From Acidobacteriota bacterium (lineage in GTDB: Bacteria; Acidobacteriota; Blastocatellia; Chloracidobacteriales; JADJPF01): a stretch of 64,000 nt of DNA. The translations under genes were made by a program, and so were the position numbers. The notes under the pieces are model-generated. The model searched no databases. It saw only the letters and a list, made by a program, of their open reading frames with translations, and was not told the DNA's origin. Of this stretch, positions 1 to 7,034 are shown piece by piece (position 1 is the first letter of the stretch; every line of letters begins with the position of its first letter). Location of the stretch: assembly GCA_016213785.1 (NCBI GenBank), contig JACQZQ010000020.1, forward strand, positions 1 to 64,000, written 5' to 3'.

Positions 1-72
1 AAAAGCTAGCTAAGTGATTGAAAATAAATAAGTCACGAACAATAAAAACTAATAAAAAACGTACTACTATCG

Positions 73-118
73 AACTCATAATCTGTTGGTTCCAGGTTCG
101 AATCCTGGAGGGCCCACC
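73..118 (+). tRNA. 3' half of a tRNA (CAT anticodon), probable integration scar
   Basis: From about position 75 the sequence has the 3' half of a tRNA: a seven-base anticodon loop with CAT at 77-79, a 3' anticodon strand (82-86), a five-base variable loop (87-91), a perfect T-arm (stem 92-96 with 104-108, loop TTCGAAT) and a 3' acceptor strand 109-115 followed by ACC. The 5' anticodon strand, D-arm and 5' acceptor strand are missing: bases 70-74 do not pair with 82-86, and no GGGCCC-type acceptor lies upstream. The break falls at the anticodon loop, a known crossover site for tRNA-targeting integrases. It is therefore not a functional tRNA. Confidence 0.75.
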
Positions 119-288
119 TTCAATTACCTAATAAAATCAATAATTTGTAATTTATTTTCTTTACGTTAATTTGCTATTTATTAAAATTGACAGTAACCAA
201 TAAGAAATTTATTTTCTTTGCTTCTTAATTACAAACAGAGAAACTAGTTATCCCCTTTGACTTTAAGCCATATTTATCAGCAGCATAG

Positions 289-438
289 TTTCCAACAAAA
301 GAAAAAGACCTCCAGTTTCGTTCTAAAATCCAACTTGCAGAGAGCTTAGTACAAAATGCCGTAGCTTGTGAAAAAGCTGGCGATACAAAGATTAGGTATA
401 TTGTCGGTGATAAGATTTACGCAGCTAATCACCTTTAG
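289..438 (+). pseudogene. short gene remnant without start codon
   Basis: A 49-codon open stretch lies between two in-frame stops (286-288 and 436-438) and has no start codon. Its C-terminal part reads like real protein (RYIVGDKIYAANHL at the end) rather than random AT-rich translation. No family was recognised. It fits debris beside the tRNA scar. Confidence 0.3.
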
Positions 439-448
439 GGATAAGTTA

Positions 449-561
449 GGACGGGTATGTTTCAATAAAGTTGATAATGTGCTGTGATTAAGTTAGAAAT
501 GCTTTGCCTGCTTTACAAAAGAGGATAATAAACCCATCAACAATTCTTCTACAACACGACC
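449..561. repeat. MITE-like dispersed repeat, copy 1 (degenerate)
   Basis: About 110 bp that matches 51221-51329 along its length. Shared blocks include AATAAAG near the left end, TTAGAAATGC, GGATAATAAA and the right end AACACGACC (553-561). The left terminal repeat is damaged here (GGACGGGTATGTT), while the other copy has GGTCGTGTT. It encodes no protein, so a non-autonomous element or a REP-like repeat is the likely nature. Confidence 0.55.
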
Positions 562-744
562 TGCGGGGGGTGGTAATCCAAAAGGGGATTTGACGAGAAA
601 GCAAAACTGAGCCATTGCCTTTAACTTTGCAGGGTCAGGTTGCAAAAGAATTGACGGCTTAAAAGCCAAGAAGAAAATTTAAGGTAGTTAATAAATAAAC
701 CAATAATTAATCTATAATTTTCTCATAGCTTGTTTATATGTTTG
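562..744. other. intergenic, nothing recognised
   Basis: No supported gene, RNA or regulatory structure was seen between the dispersed repeat and the terminator of the leftward gene that follows. Confidence 0.4.
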
Positions 745-778
745 GAAAAATATAAGGCAACCTTACTTGGTTGCCTTA
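745..778 (-). terminator. Rho-independent terminator
   Basis: A nine-base-pair stem, AAGGCAACC (754-762) with GGTTGCCTT (769-777), lies just past the stop codon of the leftward gene. Read on the minus strand it is followed by a T-rich run (TATATTTTT). Confidence 0.75.
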
Positions 779-786
779 GCCATTAA

Positions 787-1215
787 TTAACCTAGTTTTG
801 TAGGATATCTTGCACTACCAGGAAAAGAGCCTTTGCAGGCTAAAGCTGCTATCTCTTTAGCGTCTAGTTCTGGAGTGCGCATATCCCATCCAGTGTTTGC
901 CTCCCCTCCCCATCCTGGAATAAAAGTATTTCCTGTTGGTTTTCCATCCACTTCGCTTAGCACGATTTCTACCTTCTGTTCACTACCTTCACCTGTGACC
1001 TTAATGTGTACATGTCCTACAACACATAAACGCCATCTTTGGCTATTTGTATCAGTATGTTCTACATAGGTATAAGCCTGTTTAGTCTCTTCTGTTGTTT
1101 CAGAAATATTAACATATACAGACTGTGAAAAATCGGCATTGCCTACCACTACTGCTGCTGTGCTATTTGTAAACCCTGCGGGTCCTCCCTGAGGGCATTT
1201 GCTATTCCATCCCAT
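787..1215 (-). CDS. hypothetical protein, 142 aa
   Basis: The family is not recognised. The product is 142 residues with no signal peptide or membrane segment. It is rich in Gly, Thr and Val with alternating hydrophobic stretches (for example RWRLCVVGHVHIKV in the middle), which suggests an all-beta protein. Three cysteines occur, without a metal-site pattern. The start is well supported: GAGGAG lies about seven bases upstream of the ATG, and a strong terminator follows the stop. A 55-bp element shared with the 4069-4707 gene lies 69 bp upstream of the start. The neighbour on the right is divergent. Function is unknown. Confidence 0.7.
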   Translation of the reverse strand: MGWNSKCPQGGPAGFTNSTAAVVVGNADFSQSVYVNISETTEETKQAYTYVEHTDTNSQRWRLCVVGHVHIKVTGEGSEQKVEIVLSEVDGKPTGNTFIPGWGGEANTGWDMRTPELDAKEIAALACKGSFPGSARYPTKLG

Positions 1216-1527
1216 TTTTTTCTCCTCACAAGCTTGATATATAAGTATTTAGGTATTATTAATAGCAACCACCTTGATACTTATATTATGTAAGGCGAGA
1301 TTGAGAATCATTACACGCCATATTAACTCATCGTTTTATAGCTAAAATTAAACACTAATTACCTAATAGTTTTCTGCGAGTTGGCCTTAACTACTTGAAT
1401 TATGTTTAGTAATATTTTAGTAGTATATAGCTTTATCGTGGAAGTAAATTTCTTAACTATTATATATTAGTGAAAAGATTATTAAAACCATCGAAATATT
1501 CAAGTCAGACTGAAGAATGAGGAGTCT
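1216..1527. other. divergent intergenic region with shared element
   Basis: This region separates the leftward 142-residue gene from the rightward phosphatase gene. It contains the first copy of the shared upstream element. The rest is AT-rich with no recognised structure. Confidence 0.5.
1284..1338 (-). promoter_or_regulatory. shared upstream element, copy A
   Basis: This 55-bp stretch aligns without gaps to 4761-4815, with 44 of 55 bases identical. The first 19 bases, TATTATGTAAGGCGAGATT, are identical. Each copy sits in a divergent intergenic region at a similar distance from a leftward gene (69 and 54 bp). Read on the minus strand, the identical block is CTCGCCTTACATAATA-like, which could include a -10-type hexamer. 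Promoter or operator function is inferred from position and conservation. Confidence 0.55.
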
Positions 1528-2556
1528 ATGAGTAGCAAACTTCGTCCTATGTCGTCTCACAACAACCTTCACTCATTATTGTTTCAAGCAACAAGTGCTG
1601 AATATATAGCACTCTGTGTACAGTGCTATCAACTTGCCAGGCATTCATTGTTACTTAGATTAGAGAGCGGGACATTTAATAAGCCAGCAATAGTGTTAGA
1701 TCTTGATGAAACAGTTTTGGATAATTCTGCCTATCAAGCCTGGCAAATTAGTGCTGGTACAAATTTTGATGAGAAGTCGTCATGGCGTGAATGGAGCAAC
1801 TTGGGAATTGCTGGAGCCGTACCAGGTGCCCTTGAATTTGTGTCCTTTGCACAATCACAAGGAGTTGTTCCTATATTCATCACAAGCCGCGAAAACTTAA
1901 CCCGTAAAGGCACTGCAAAAAACCTTTTTGGCCTAAAACTCTTAAGTGAGAAAGAGTATGAATGTGAGGCTGATTATAAAGAGGATCCTCGTCATGCTTT
2001 TAGGACAAGATTATTTATGAAAGGTATGCCAGCAGTAGAGGTTGAAAACCCACAAGGAAAGCGAAAAATTGACTTAATAAACAAGTTTCGGCAACGAGTA
2101 TTTTGTGAGCAAGTCTTAGGCTATGAAATTATTTTGTCTATAGGAGACAACTTAAGTGACTATGCTGAATACTATGGACGTGTTTTAGAGAATAATGGAA
2201 CAGCCCGCTCGGGCATGCATCCAACATTTGAATCTAGAAAAGATGCTGTACTACAGGATTTGAGACTATTTGGGCGTGATTTTATACTAATTCCAAATGT
2301 AACTTATGGAGGATGGCTGCGGGCTTTTGAGGGCAATGGTCTAGGGGCAGGAGACGAATTAGCTGCCACTGGTTCAATGGTTCGAGAACCTTTGCAGGAA
2401 CCTCAGGAACCTTTTCAGTATGCTGATGACAAGGTGGCAACACCAAAGGGAGCAAAGTTCTCAGAAAAAAATCTAGGAATTTGGGAAGGCCCAGCTACAC
2501 AAAGTGATTCGGTGCATAGTCAGGCTGTAGCAAAGAAGGAAAATAAACCTGAATGA
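1528..2556 (+). CDS. HAD-superfamily acid phosphatase-like protein (class B / e(P4) type)
   Basis: This is a 342-residue HAD hydrolase. Motif I is VLDLDETVLDN, with the nucleophile and acid/base aspartates at about 58 and 60. Motif II is ITSRE near 116, and motif IV is GDNLSDY near 208. The insertion pattern resembles the HAD acid phosphatase family (lipoprotein e(P4)-like 5'-nucleotidases). Unlike those secreted or lipid-anchored enzymes, no signal peptide or lipobox is visible, so it may be cytoplasmic. The last 80 residues are low-complexity and probably disordered. The start has GAGGAG seven bases upstream. The substrate is unknown. Confidence 0.8.
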   Translation: MSSKLRPMSSHNNLHSLLFQATSAEYIALCVQCYQLARHSLLLRLESGTFNKPAIVLDLDETVLDNSAYQAWQISAGTNFDEKSSWREWSNLGIAGAVPGALEFVSFAQSQGVVPIFITSRENLTRKGTAKNLFGLKLLSEKEYECEADYKEDPRHAFRTRLFMKGMPAVEVENPQGKRKIDLINKFRQRVFCEQVLGYEIILSIGDNLSDYAEYYGRVLENNGTARSGMHPTFESRKDAVLQDLRLFGRDFILIPNVTYGGWLRAFEGNGLGAGDELAATGSMVREPLQEPQEPFQYADDKVATPKGAKFSEKNLGIWEGPATQSDSVHSQAVAKKENKPE

Positions 2557-2620
2557 TTTTCGATTTTTTGATTTGAATAAAGGTTTTTAGCCATTTCTTA
2601 GTTCTGAGAAATTACCTATG

Positions 2621-2653
2621 AAAAATGATTTAAGCAGAGCCTAAATCATTTTT
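2621..2653. terminator. bidirectional terminator between convergent genes
   Basis: A 12-bp stem, AAAAATGATTTA (2621-2632) with TAAATCATTTTT (2642-2653), has A-rich and T-rich arms. It can end transcription from both the phosphatase gene and the convergent secreted-protein gene. Confidence 0.7.
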
Positions 2654-2675
2654 CATTGATCAATTTTTAACCTGT

Positions 2676-3512
2676 CTATGAAGAGAGACCACAATCAAAT
2701 ATTGGGCCTTCGCAACTGTAAGTAAATTGGCTTTGGCATTCTACATTCATGTCACATCTACAAATGAAGAATGATGAACATATCCCAACTCCTGTGCCAG
2801 TGGTTTGTGTAAGAGTGATGCGGGAGACTGTACTGAAACAACCTCTACGGCTATTTCTGCAACAGGTAACAGTTGTACTATTTGATACCTGACCGCAAAA
2901 CACCATATTGGATGTTGTAGATTCAGCTTGCTTAGTGTTTGTTTTATCTTGCTTTGTAGATAGCATATTTCCACCCATCCAACGTGTACCATCATCAAAG
3001 CGTACTTCTTGAAGAATTAATATTGCTGTGCTTACATTGGACATTGATTTAGAGCCTGTTTGTTGCACATTAAAAATAATATCATTATATGTATCTTCAG
3101 GAAGTGAAAGTACTACAGTACCGCCAGGAGGAATAGGTGCAGATTCATCAGCCATATTTTCTTCGTCTACAGTTTGACCATACTCAATTGAGACACCCAA
3201 AGGTAGCTTTTTACCTTCAAGTTTTGGTAATAAAAGAGTATATCTAATCCCAATTATAGTTTTTTTAGAAATGTTTTTGATTCGCAATGATAATCCTTGT
3301 AACCAAGTTTCATTAGCAATAAAACTTTCTTCGCTTCTTATAGTACCTGCATTAGACGATAAAGAAGTTATTTCTATAGGTGAGTTTGTCCAAGGATTAA
3401 CTTTTATTATTCTGTCTTTTGGAGTTTGTGCTTGACTATCTGTAAAAAACACAAACACAAACAACATTAATACCAATATTCTAAAAATATTTTTCTTTAT
3501 TGTAACATCCAT
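2676..3512 (-). CDS. secreted protein with Cys-rich C-terminus, unknown function
   Basis: The 278-residue product starts with a clear Sec signal peptide (lysines at 6-7, hydrophobic stretch to about 25, cleavage probably after SQA). The middle, residues 60-190, looks beta-rich with phrases such as SLRIKNISKKTIIGIRY typical of extracellular sandwich folds. The last 75 residues carry about ten cysteines, including a CC pair and CRCDMNVEC, suggesting a disulfide-bonded knot. No family was recognised. It is convergent with the phosphatase gene and shares a terminator with it. A small Cys-knot appended to a beta domain suggests an extracellular or surface role, but that is inference. Confidence 0.7.
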   Translation of the reverse strand: MDVTIKKNIFRILVLMLFVFVFFTDSQAQTPKDRIIKVNPWTNSPIEITSLSSNAGTIRSEESFIANETWLQGLSLRIKNISKKTIIGIRYTLLLPKLEGKKLPLGVSIEYGQTVDEENMADESAPIPPGGTVVLSLPEDTYNDIIFNVQQTGSKSMSNVSTAILILQEVRFDDGTRWMGGNMLSTKQDKTNTKQAESTTSNMVFCGQVSNSTTVTCCRNSRRGCFSTVSRITLTQTTGTGVGICSSFFICRCDMNVECQSQFTYSCEGPIFDCGLSS

Positions 3513-4035
3513 ATGTATTTTCCTTTATTTGATTAATTGTTGAGTAAACAAACTGGTTTATTTTTATTGTGTTACCTGTTATTAACCCTGTTTTGTTATT
3601 TTAAAAGCGATTTTATAGCTATTGTACTTATATAATACATAAAGATCAATTTTACTTAATTGTATTGAATTAATCGTACAAACAAGAAAATAATTATGTA
3701 CATTGTTAATATAAGCGATATGCGCTAAGTAAAAAAGCCTTTGTAACCCACAGAGCGACCAAAACACATTGGGGTTTTGGCATATTCTGACAAAAAGGTA
3801 GGTTCAAATATATAGAGAAGCTAAATTTTGCTAGATATTTGTACTCTATTTATTTTTGAAATGTACTTTTTTGCTAGGTCTTGCAAAAATACCCAGTATT
3901 AACTTTATGTCATATGTATAGACGTTTTTTTTTCTAATATCCGTCAAAAGGCAGGAAATATTTTTCCGAGGGCTTTCCAACTTAATAAGGCAGGCAATAC
4001 CAAGTTAGAAGGATATGTATGTTATAGGCAAAACT
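3513..4035. other. intergenic region, nothing firm recognised
   Basis: AT-rich DNA without a supported gene. A stretch near 3588-3615 weakly resembles the shared upstream element and lies 75-80 bp from the start of the leftward secreted-protein gene. The match is too loose to annotate as a site. Confidence 0.4.
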
Positions 4036-4076
4036 AAGAGTAACAAGGCCACTGTGTATAATTTGTGGCTACTCTT
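4036..4076 (-). terminator. terminator overlapping a stop codon
   Basis: Two nested arms pair: AAGAGTA (4036-4042) with TACTCTT (4070-4076), and GCCAC (4048-4052) with GTGGC (4065-4069). The right arm includes the stop codon of the leftward gene. On the minus strand the hairpin is followed by AGTTTTGCC, so the T-run is short. Confidence 0.5.
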
Positions 4077-4707
4077 TGCCAGAGCCATCACCATCTTCAC
4101 CAGAGCTATCTTTCTCGTCTAATGGCTCAAGTACTGGAATAGGGTCATATGTCCATGTTCGGGACTCCTTCTCAGGAGTGTAAGTCTCCTCTGACTCCTC
4201 CTCTGTGTAAACCACTGCATAACCTCGGGCTTGGTAGCCTAAGCGTCCAACAAGCCCAGGTTCGCTAATGGTGCCGTCTTTTTTCTGACAACTGCCTACA
4301 TGCGAAGTTCCGCAACAGATAATAACAAAATTACCACTACCAATAAGTCCTTTAGCTAAGCCTGCCCAGTAAGTATTTGCAACTGGAACCCTACAATCAT
4401 CTACCCATTCAGGTGTTGGATCGCTTGGAGCAGTCTCTTCAGTTTCTCCTGGTACTATTTTGAATCCTTTTTCTCTAAGCTCATCAACTTCAGGCTTTAT
4501 GGTCAGAGAGATTGGCTCCTTGGATTCTACAATCAAGTAGAAAATAGCAAACCCTCCTGATGAGCCTTCGATTTGTGGGAAAGGTTTTGACTTAAAATAT
4601 TCTACTAAAGTCTCTAAGCTTGTCCCTCCATGACTTGGATCGCCTAAGATTAAGTATCTAGCTTCTAAACCTCTAAAAAACGCATCCAACACTTCTGGTG
4701 TACCCAT
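4069..4707 (-). CDS. hypothetical protein with two ChaN/EreA-like His motifs
   Basis: The 212-residue product is not firmly recognised. Near the N-terminus, RYLILGDPSHGGT places a His after a hydrophobic strand. Near residue 130, FVIICCGTSHVGS places a second His after another strand. This paired strand-His arrangement resembles the ChaN/TraB/erythromycin-esterase superfamily, but the protein is short and the match is only by pattern. The last 45 residues are acidic and Ser/Gly-rich, probably disordered. There is no signal peptide. Copy B of the shared upstream element lies 54 bp upstream. No strong Shine-Dalgarno was seen. Confidence 0.6.
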   Translation of the reverse strand: MGTPEVLDAFFRGLEARYLILGDPSHGGTSLETLVEYFKSKPFPQIEGSSGGFAIFYLIVESKEPISLTIKPEVDELREKGFKIVPGETEETAPSDPTPEWVDDCRVPVANTYWAGLAKGLIGSGNFVIICCGTSHVGSCQKKDGTISEPGLVGRLGYQARGYAVVYTEEESEETYTPEKESRTWTYDPIPVLEPLDEKDSSGEDGDGSGKE

Positions 4708-4760
4708 ATTGTCTTTTTCTCCAAGTTTAATACATAAGGATTACTAATATTTAATCATTG

Positions 4761-4815
4761 TATTATGTAAGGCGAGATTTAGAGCCATAATGCGCCACAT
4801 AAACTCAGTTTTTTA
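4761..4815 (-). promoter_or_regulatory. shared upstream element, copy B
   Basis: This is the second copy of the 55-bp element at 1284-1338, again in a divergent intergenic region. A related 19-base block on the plus strand at 5828-5846 (14 of 19 matches in the opposite orientation) lies 75 bp before the 5921 gene. The recurrence at 54-75 bp before three gene starts supports a regulatory role. Confidence 0.55.
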
Positions 4816-4974
4816 TGTAAGATGGTAATTAGGCTGAATGCCTGTTAAAATAACTAGCTATAACCTAGTGCAGTAGTTTTTATATAGCCCCTTGGGATAC
4901 TCCTATTAACCAAAGTATTAAACTTATTTGCTAATGCAAATTATAGAAAAATCTTTAATGTAAAGGAGACTAAT

Positions 4975-5700
4975 ATGAAACACAAGATATTAAAAAGTAT
5001 TAGCTGTGTTATATGCTTAGTTAGTTTACTAGTAATACAAAACTTTGGACAGACAGTTGATTACTCATTAAAAAATATAAGTTCAAATCAATCAGAGTTT
5101 GCAAAATCAGAGCTTGCAAAATCAGAGCTTGAAGAGCGCTCATCAATTAGTTATGGAATTGTTGTTGATAGCTCTGCAAAGATGGGAGATTTATTGCCCA
5201 CAGCAGTAAAAATAGCAAAAGGCTTAATAGCTCAGTGTCAGGCTAGTGATGATTTTTTCATTGTTGATGTGAAAAATAGCTCAAACATAGAACTAGTAAA
5301 AGACTTTAATGCTACAAAAGAATCTGCTAATGAAGCGCTTGATAATGTAGTTGCTAATCGTGGTAGTGCCTTACTTGATGGAATAATTGTGTCTGGAGAA
5401 TACCTAAAACTTGGCAAGAATAAAAGGAAAATACTAATCGTTATAACAGATGGTATAGATACTAGTAGCACTTATAACGTAGAGCAAACCATAGGTAAGT
5501 TAAAAGAATATCAGGTAGAACTATATATTATAGGGTTAGGTTCTCTTAGAGGTAAGAAAGAAGTTAATGGTTATTCAGAGAAGGATGCAGCAAAATTAAT
5601 CAACAAATTAGTTAGTCAAGTTGGTGGAAAAGGATATTTTTTGTCTAGTTCTACAGATGTTGATTCAGTAGTAGACAAACTAACTACATCTCTTCGCTAG
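4975..5700 (+). CDS. secreted von Willebrand factor A domain protein
   Basis: The 241-residue protein has a Sec signal peptide (residues 1-25, cleavage near NFGQ). A short repeat follows, in which a seven-residue unit with FAKSE/LAKSE recurs, then one VWA domain from about 58 to 238. The MIDAS loop reads DSSAKM, so the third ligand position of DxSxS is Lys rather than Ser. The other MIDAS parts are GSALLDG and ITDGID. Metal binding may be weakened. VWA domains of this type with signal peptides are common in Acidobacteriota. GGAG lies seven to eight bases before the ATG. A terminator follows. The partner is unknown. Confidence 0.85.
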   Translation: MKHKILKSISCVICLVSLLVIQNFGQTVDYSLKNISSNQSEFAKSELAKSELEERSSISYGIVVDSSAKMGDLLPTAVKIAKGLIAQCQASDDFFIVDVKNSSNIELVKDFNATKESANEALDNVVANRGSALLDGIIVSGEYLKLGKNKRKILIVITDGIDTSSTYNVEQTIGKLKEYQVELYIIGLGSLRGKKEVNGYSEKDAAKLINKLVSQVGGKGYFLSSSTDVDSVVDKLTTSLR

Positions 5701-5747
5701 CTAGAATTTTGTTGATTAAGGTGCAGAGAAATAGCAGATATATAAAA

Positions 5748-5775
5748 AAGGTGAGCCTTAAACCTCACCTTAATT
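5748..5775 (+). terminator. Rho-independent terminator
   Basis: An eight-base-pair stem, AAGGTGAG (5748-5755) with CTCACCTT (5764-5771), is followed by AATTT. It lies downstream of the VWA gene. Confidence 0.65.
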
Positions 5776-5827
5776 TACAGATCGTCCGCTGCGATTGATT
5801 GAACCTAGTTGTCGCTTTTCTTGGCTT

Positions 5828-5846
5828 TATCTCGCTTTATTTAGTA
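5828..5846 (+). promoter_or_regulatory. partial third copy of the shared upstream element
   Basis: TATCTCGCTTTATTTAGTA matches the reverse complement of the identical core of the 1284/4761 elements at 14 of 19 positions. It lies 75 bp upstream of the 5921 start, in the same relative orientation to its gene as the other two copies. Confidence 0.35.
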
Positions 5847-5920
5847 AGAGGTTACTAAAAATCTTAAGTAGTTTCTTTTGTAGAAAAATTATTAGAACCC
5901 TATAAATAAAGGAGATTATT

Positions 5921-6154
5921 ATGGCAATCATAGTTCAACTAGGTGGAGTAGGGGCAAATGTACTGCCTCATGCTATAAAGTTTGCAATTGGTAGCACTAA
6001 CACTACTATTACAACTAGCGAGTTTGATGGAACATTAAAAGCAGGTCAAGAGTATCGAATTGCTGTTACTGCACCTGATGGCCCTGAAGGTATTTATATT
6101 GCTACTTATAGTGGTGTTGAAGGTTTAACCTATACTTTTGATAATATACACTAG
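5921..6154 (+). CDS. small hypothetical protein, 77 aa
   Basis: This is a short, real-looking gene: AAGGAG lies seven to eight bases before the ATG. The product is 77 residues, soluble, without a signal peptide, and rich in Gly, Thr and Ile with alternating polarity. It suggests a small beta-sandwich (AGQEYRIAVTAPDGPEGIYIATY in outline). No family was recognised. A partial copy of the shared upstream element lies 75 bp upstream. It converges on the 122-residue gene, another small beta-rich unknown, and they may belong to the same accessory set. Confidence 0.6.
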   Translation: MAIIVQLGGVGANVLPHAIKFAIGSTNTTITTSEFDGTLKAGQEYRIAVTAPDGPEGIYIATYSGVEGLTYTFDNIH

Positions 6155-6191
6155 AAAGTTGTTCTAGGTATTTATTTAGGTATTGTAAACT

Positions 6192-6243
6192 TAGAAACTA
6201 GCAGTTACTAGTTAAATTACTAAATAACTACTAGTTTTAGTTT
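6192..6243. terminator. imperfect inverted repeat between convergent genes
   Basis: GAAACTA near 6193-6199 faces TAGTTTC near 6237-6243, with inner CTAG-containing segments that can also pair. It lies between two convergent small genes and may be a shared terminator. There is no clean T-run, so support is weak. Confidence 0.3.
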
Positions 6244-6294
6244 CAAACTTTATAGGATTTTTAACAGTATTAGATTAAACAAGTTGCTTTAGAG

Positions 6295-6663
6295 TTAAAT
6301 ACTAGTATGAGAGTCTGATGAAACAGGGAAGTAAAGAGTCCAGCGATTATTTTCTGAAGTAACTTGTGAGAATAAAATAGCGTTTGCATCTTCACTTTCA
6401 ATATTGGCTTGCAAGTTATTTGAATGCAGCACATTATTGGAATCATAAAAAGATATTGACCAAGTATCATCTTGTCCTTCATAAGTAACCGCATTAGCTA
6501 CATTACTAACATCACCTTCTTCTAAATTAACAGGGCCAATAGTGTTTTTTACAACTTGTTTAGTGTCAGGATTAGTAACTTGATGTTGTAATGTAGCTTG
6601 TGTAATTGGTTCTCTCCAACCATTTCCTAATAAAAAATAAATACTCCAAGATTTAGTTGACAT
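6295..6663 (-). CDS. small hypothetical beta-rich protein, 122 aa
   Basis: The 122-residue product is not recognised. It has no signal peptide. Three related strands recur, SWSIYF near the N-terminus, TWSISF in the middle and RWTLYF near the C-terminus, suggesting an internally repetitive beta-sandwich. GGGAG lies about eight bases upstream of the ATG, which supports the start. It is convergent with the 77-residue gene. The tryptophan-repeat pattern is reminiscent of small lectin-like or pore-forming folds in general, but no specific relation can be claimed. Confidence 0.6.
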   Translation of the reverse strand: MSTKSWSIYFLLGNGWREPITQATLQHQVTNPDTKQVVKNTIGPVNLEEGDVSNVANAVTYEGQDDTWSISFYDSNNVLHSNNLQANIESEDANAILFSQVTSENNRWTLYFPVSSDSHTSI

Positions 6664-7034
6664 AAATATTCTCCCTTTATAATTTGATTTTGATGAGTCA
6701 ACCTCTTATCAGTAAAATAACCTCACATTACTTCAATGGGGTAGTTAAAGAATAAGTTTGTTGTTCTCTACTTTAGACATGCAGATTTTACAGACAAAAG
6801 CGCTCACTACTTAGGAGAAATTTTTCCGAACATTAATTAGATAGTTTAAGGTTACGTATGATTATGAGACGATTATTGTGTTAATCACTATTGCTTATGC
6901 TGAAAACTATTTTCAGTGTATTTTCAGTGTAATTGGAGATAAGAAAAATGGAAGCTCTTTGTAGAAGCAGTGCCAGTGGCTTGTTACTTTAAGTTTGTTA
7001 TTTGGTAGTTGTTTTTAATTATCTTAAACCCACA
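6664..7034. other. intergenic, nothing recognised
   Basis: This stretch lies between two leftward genes. A short direct repeat TTTTCAGTGTA occurs twice near 6911-6932. No promoter, RNA or gene was supported. Confidence 0.4.

Noticed and set aside
833-1069. Plus-strand frame opposite the 142-residue gene
   Set aside because: Antisense shadow. The minus-strand gene has a Shine-Dalgarno and a terminator; this one has neither.
3582-3767. 61-codon reading frame on the minus strand
   Set aside because: AT-rich translation with Tyr/Ile/Asn bias, no ribosome site and no similarity pattern; treated as non-coding.
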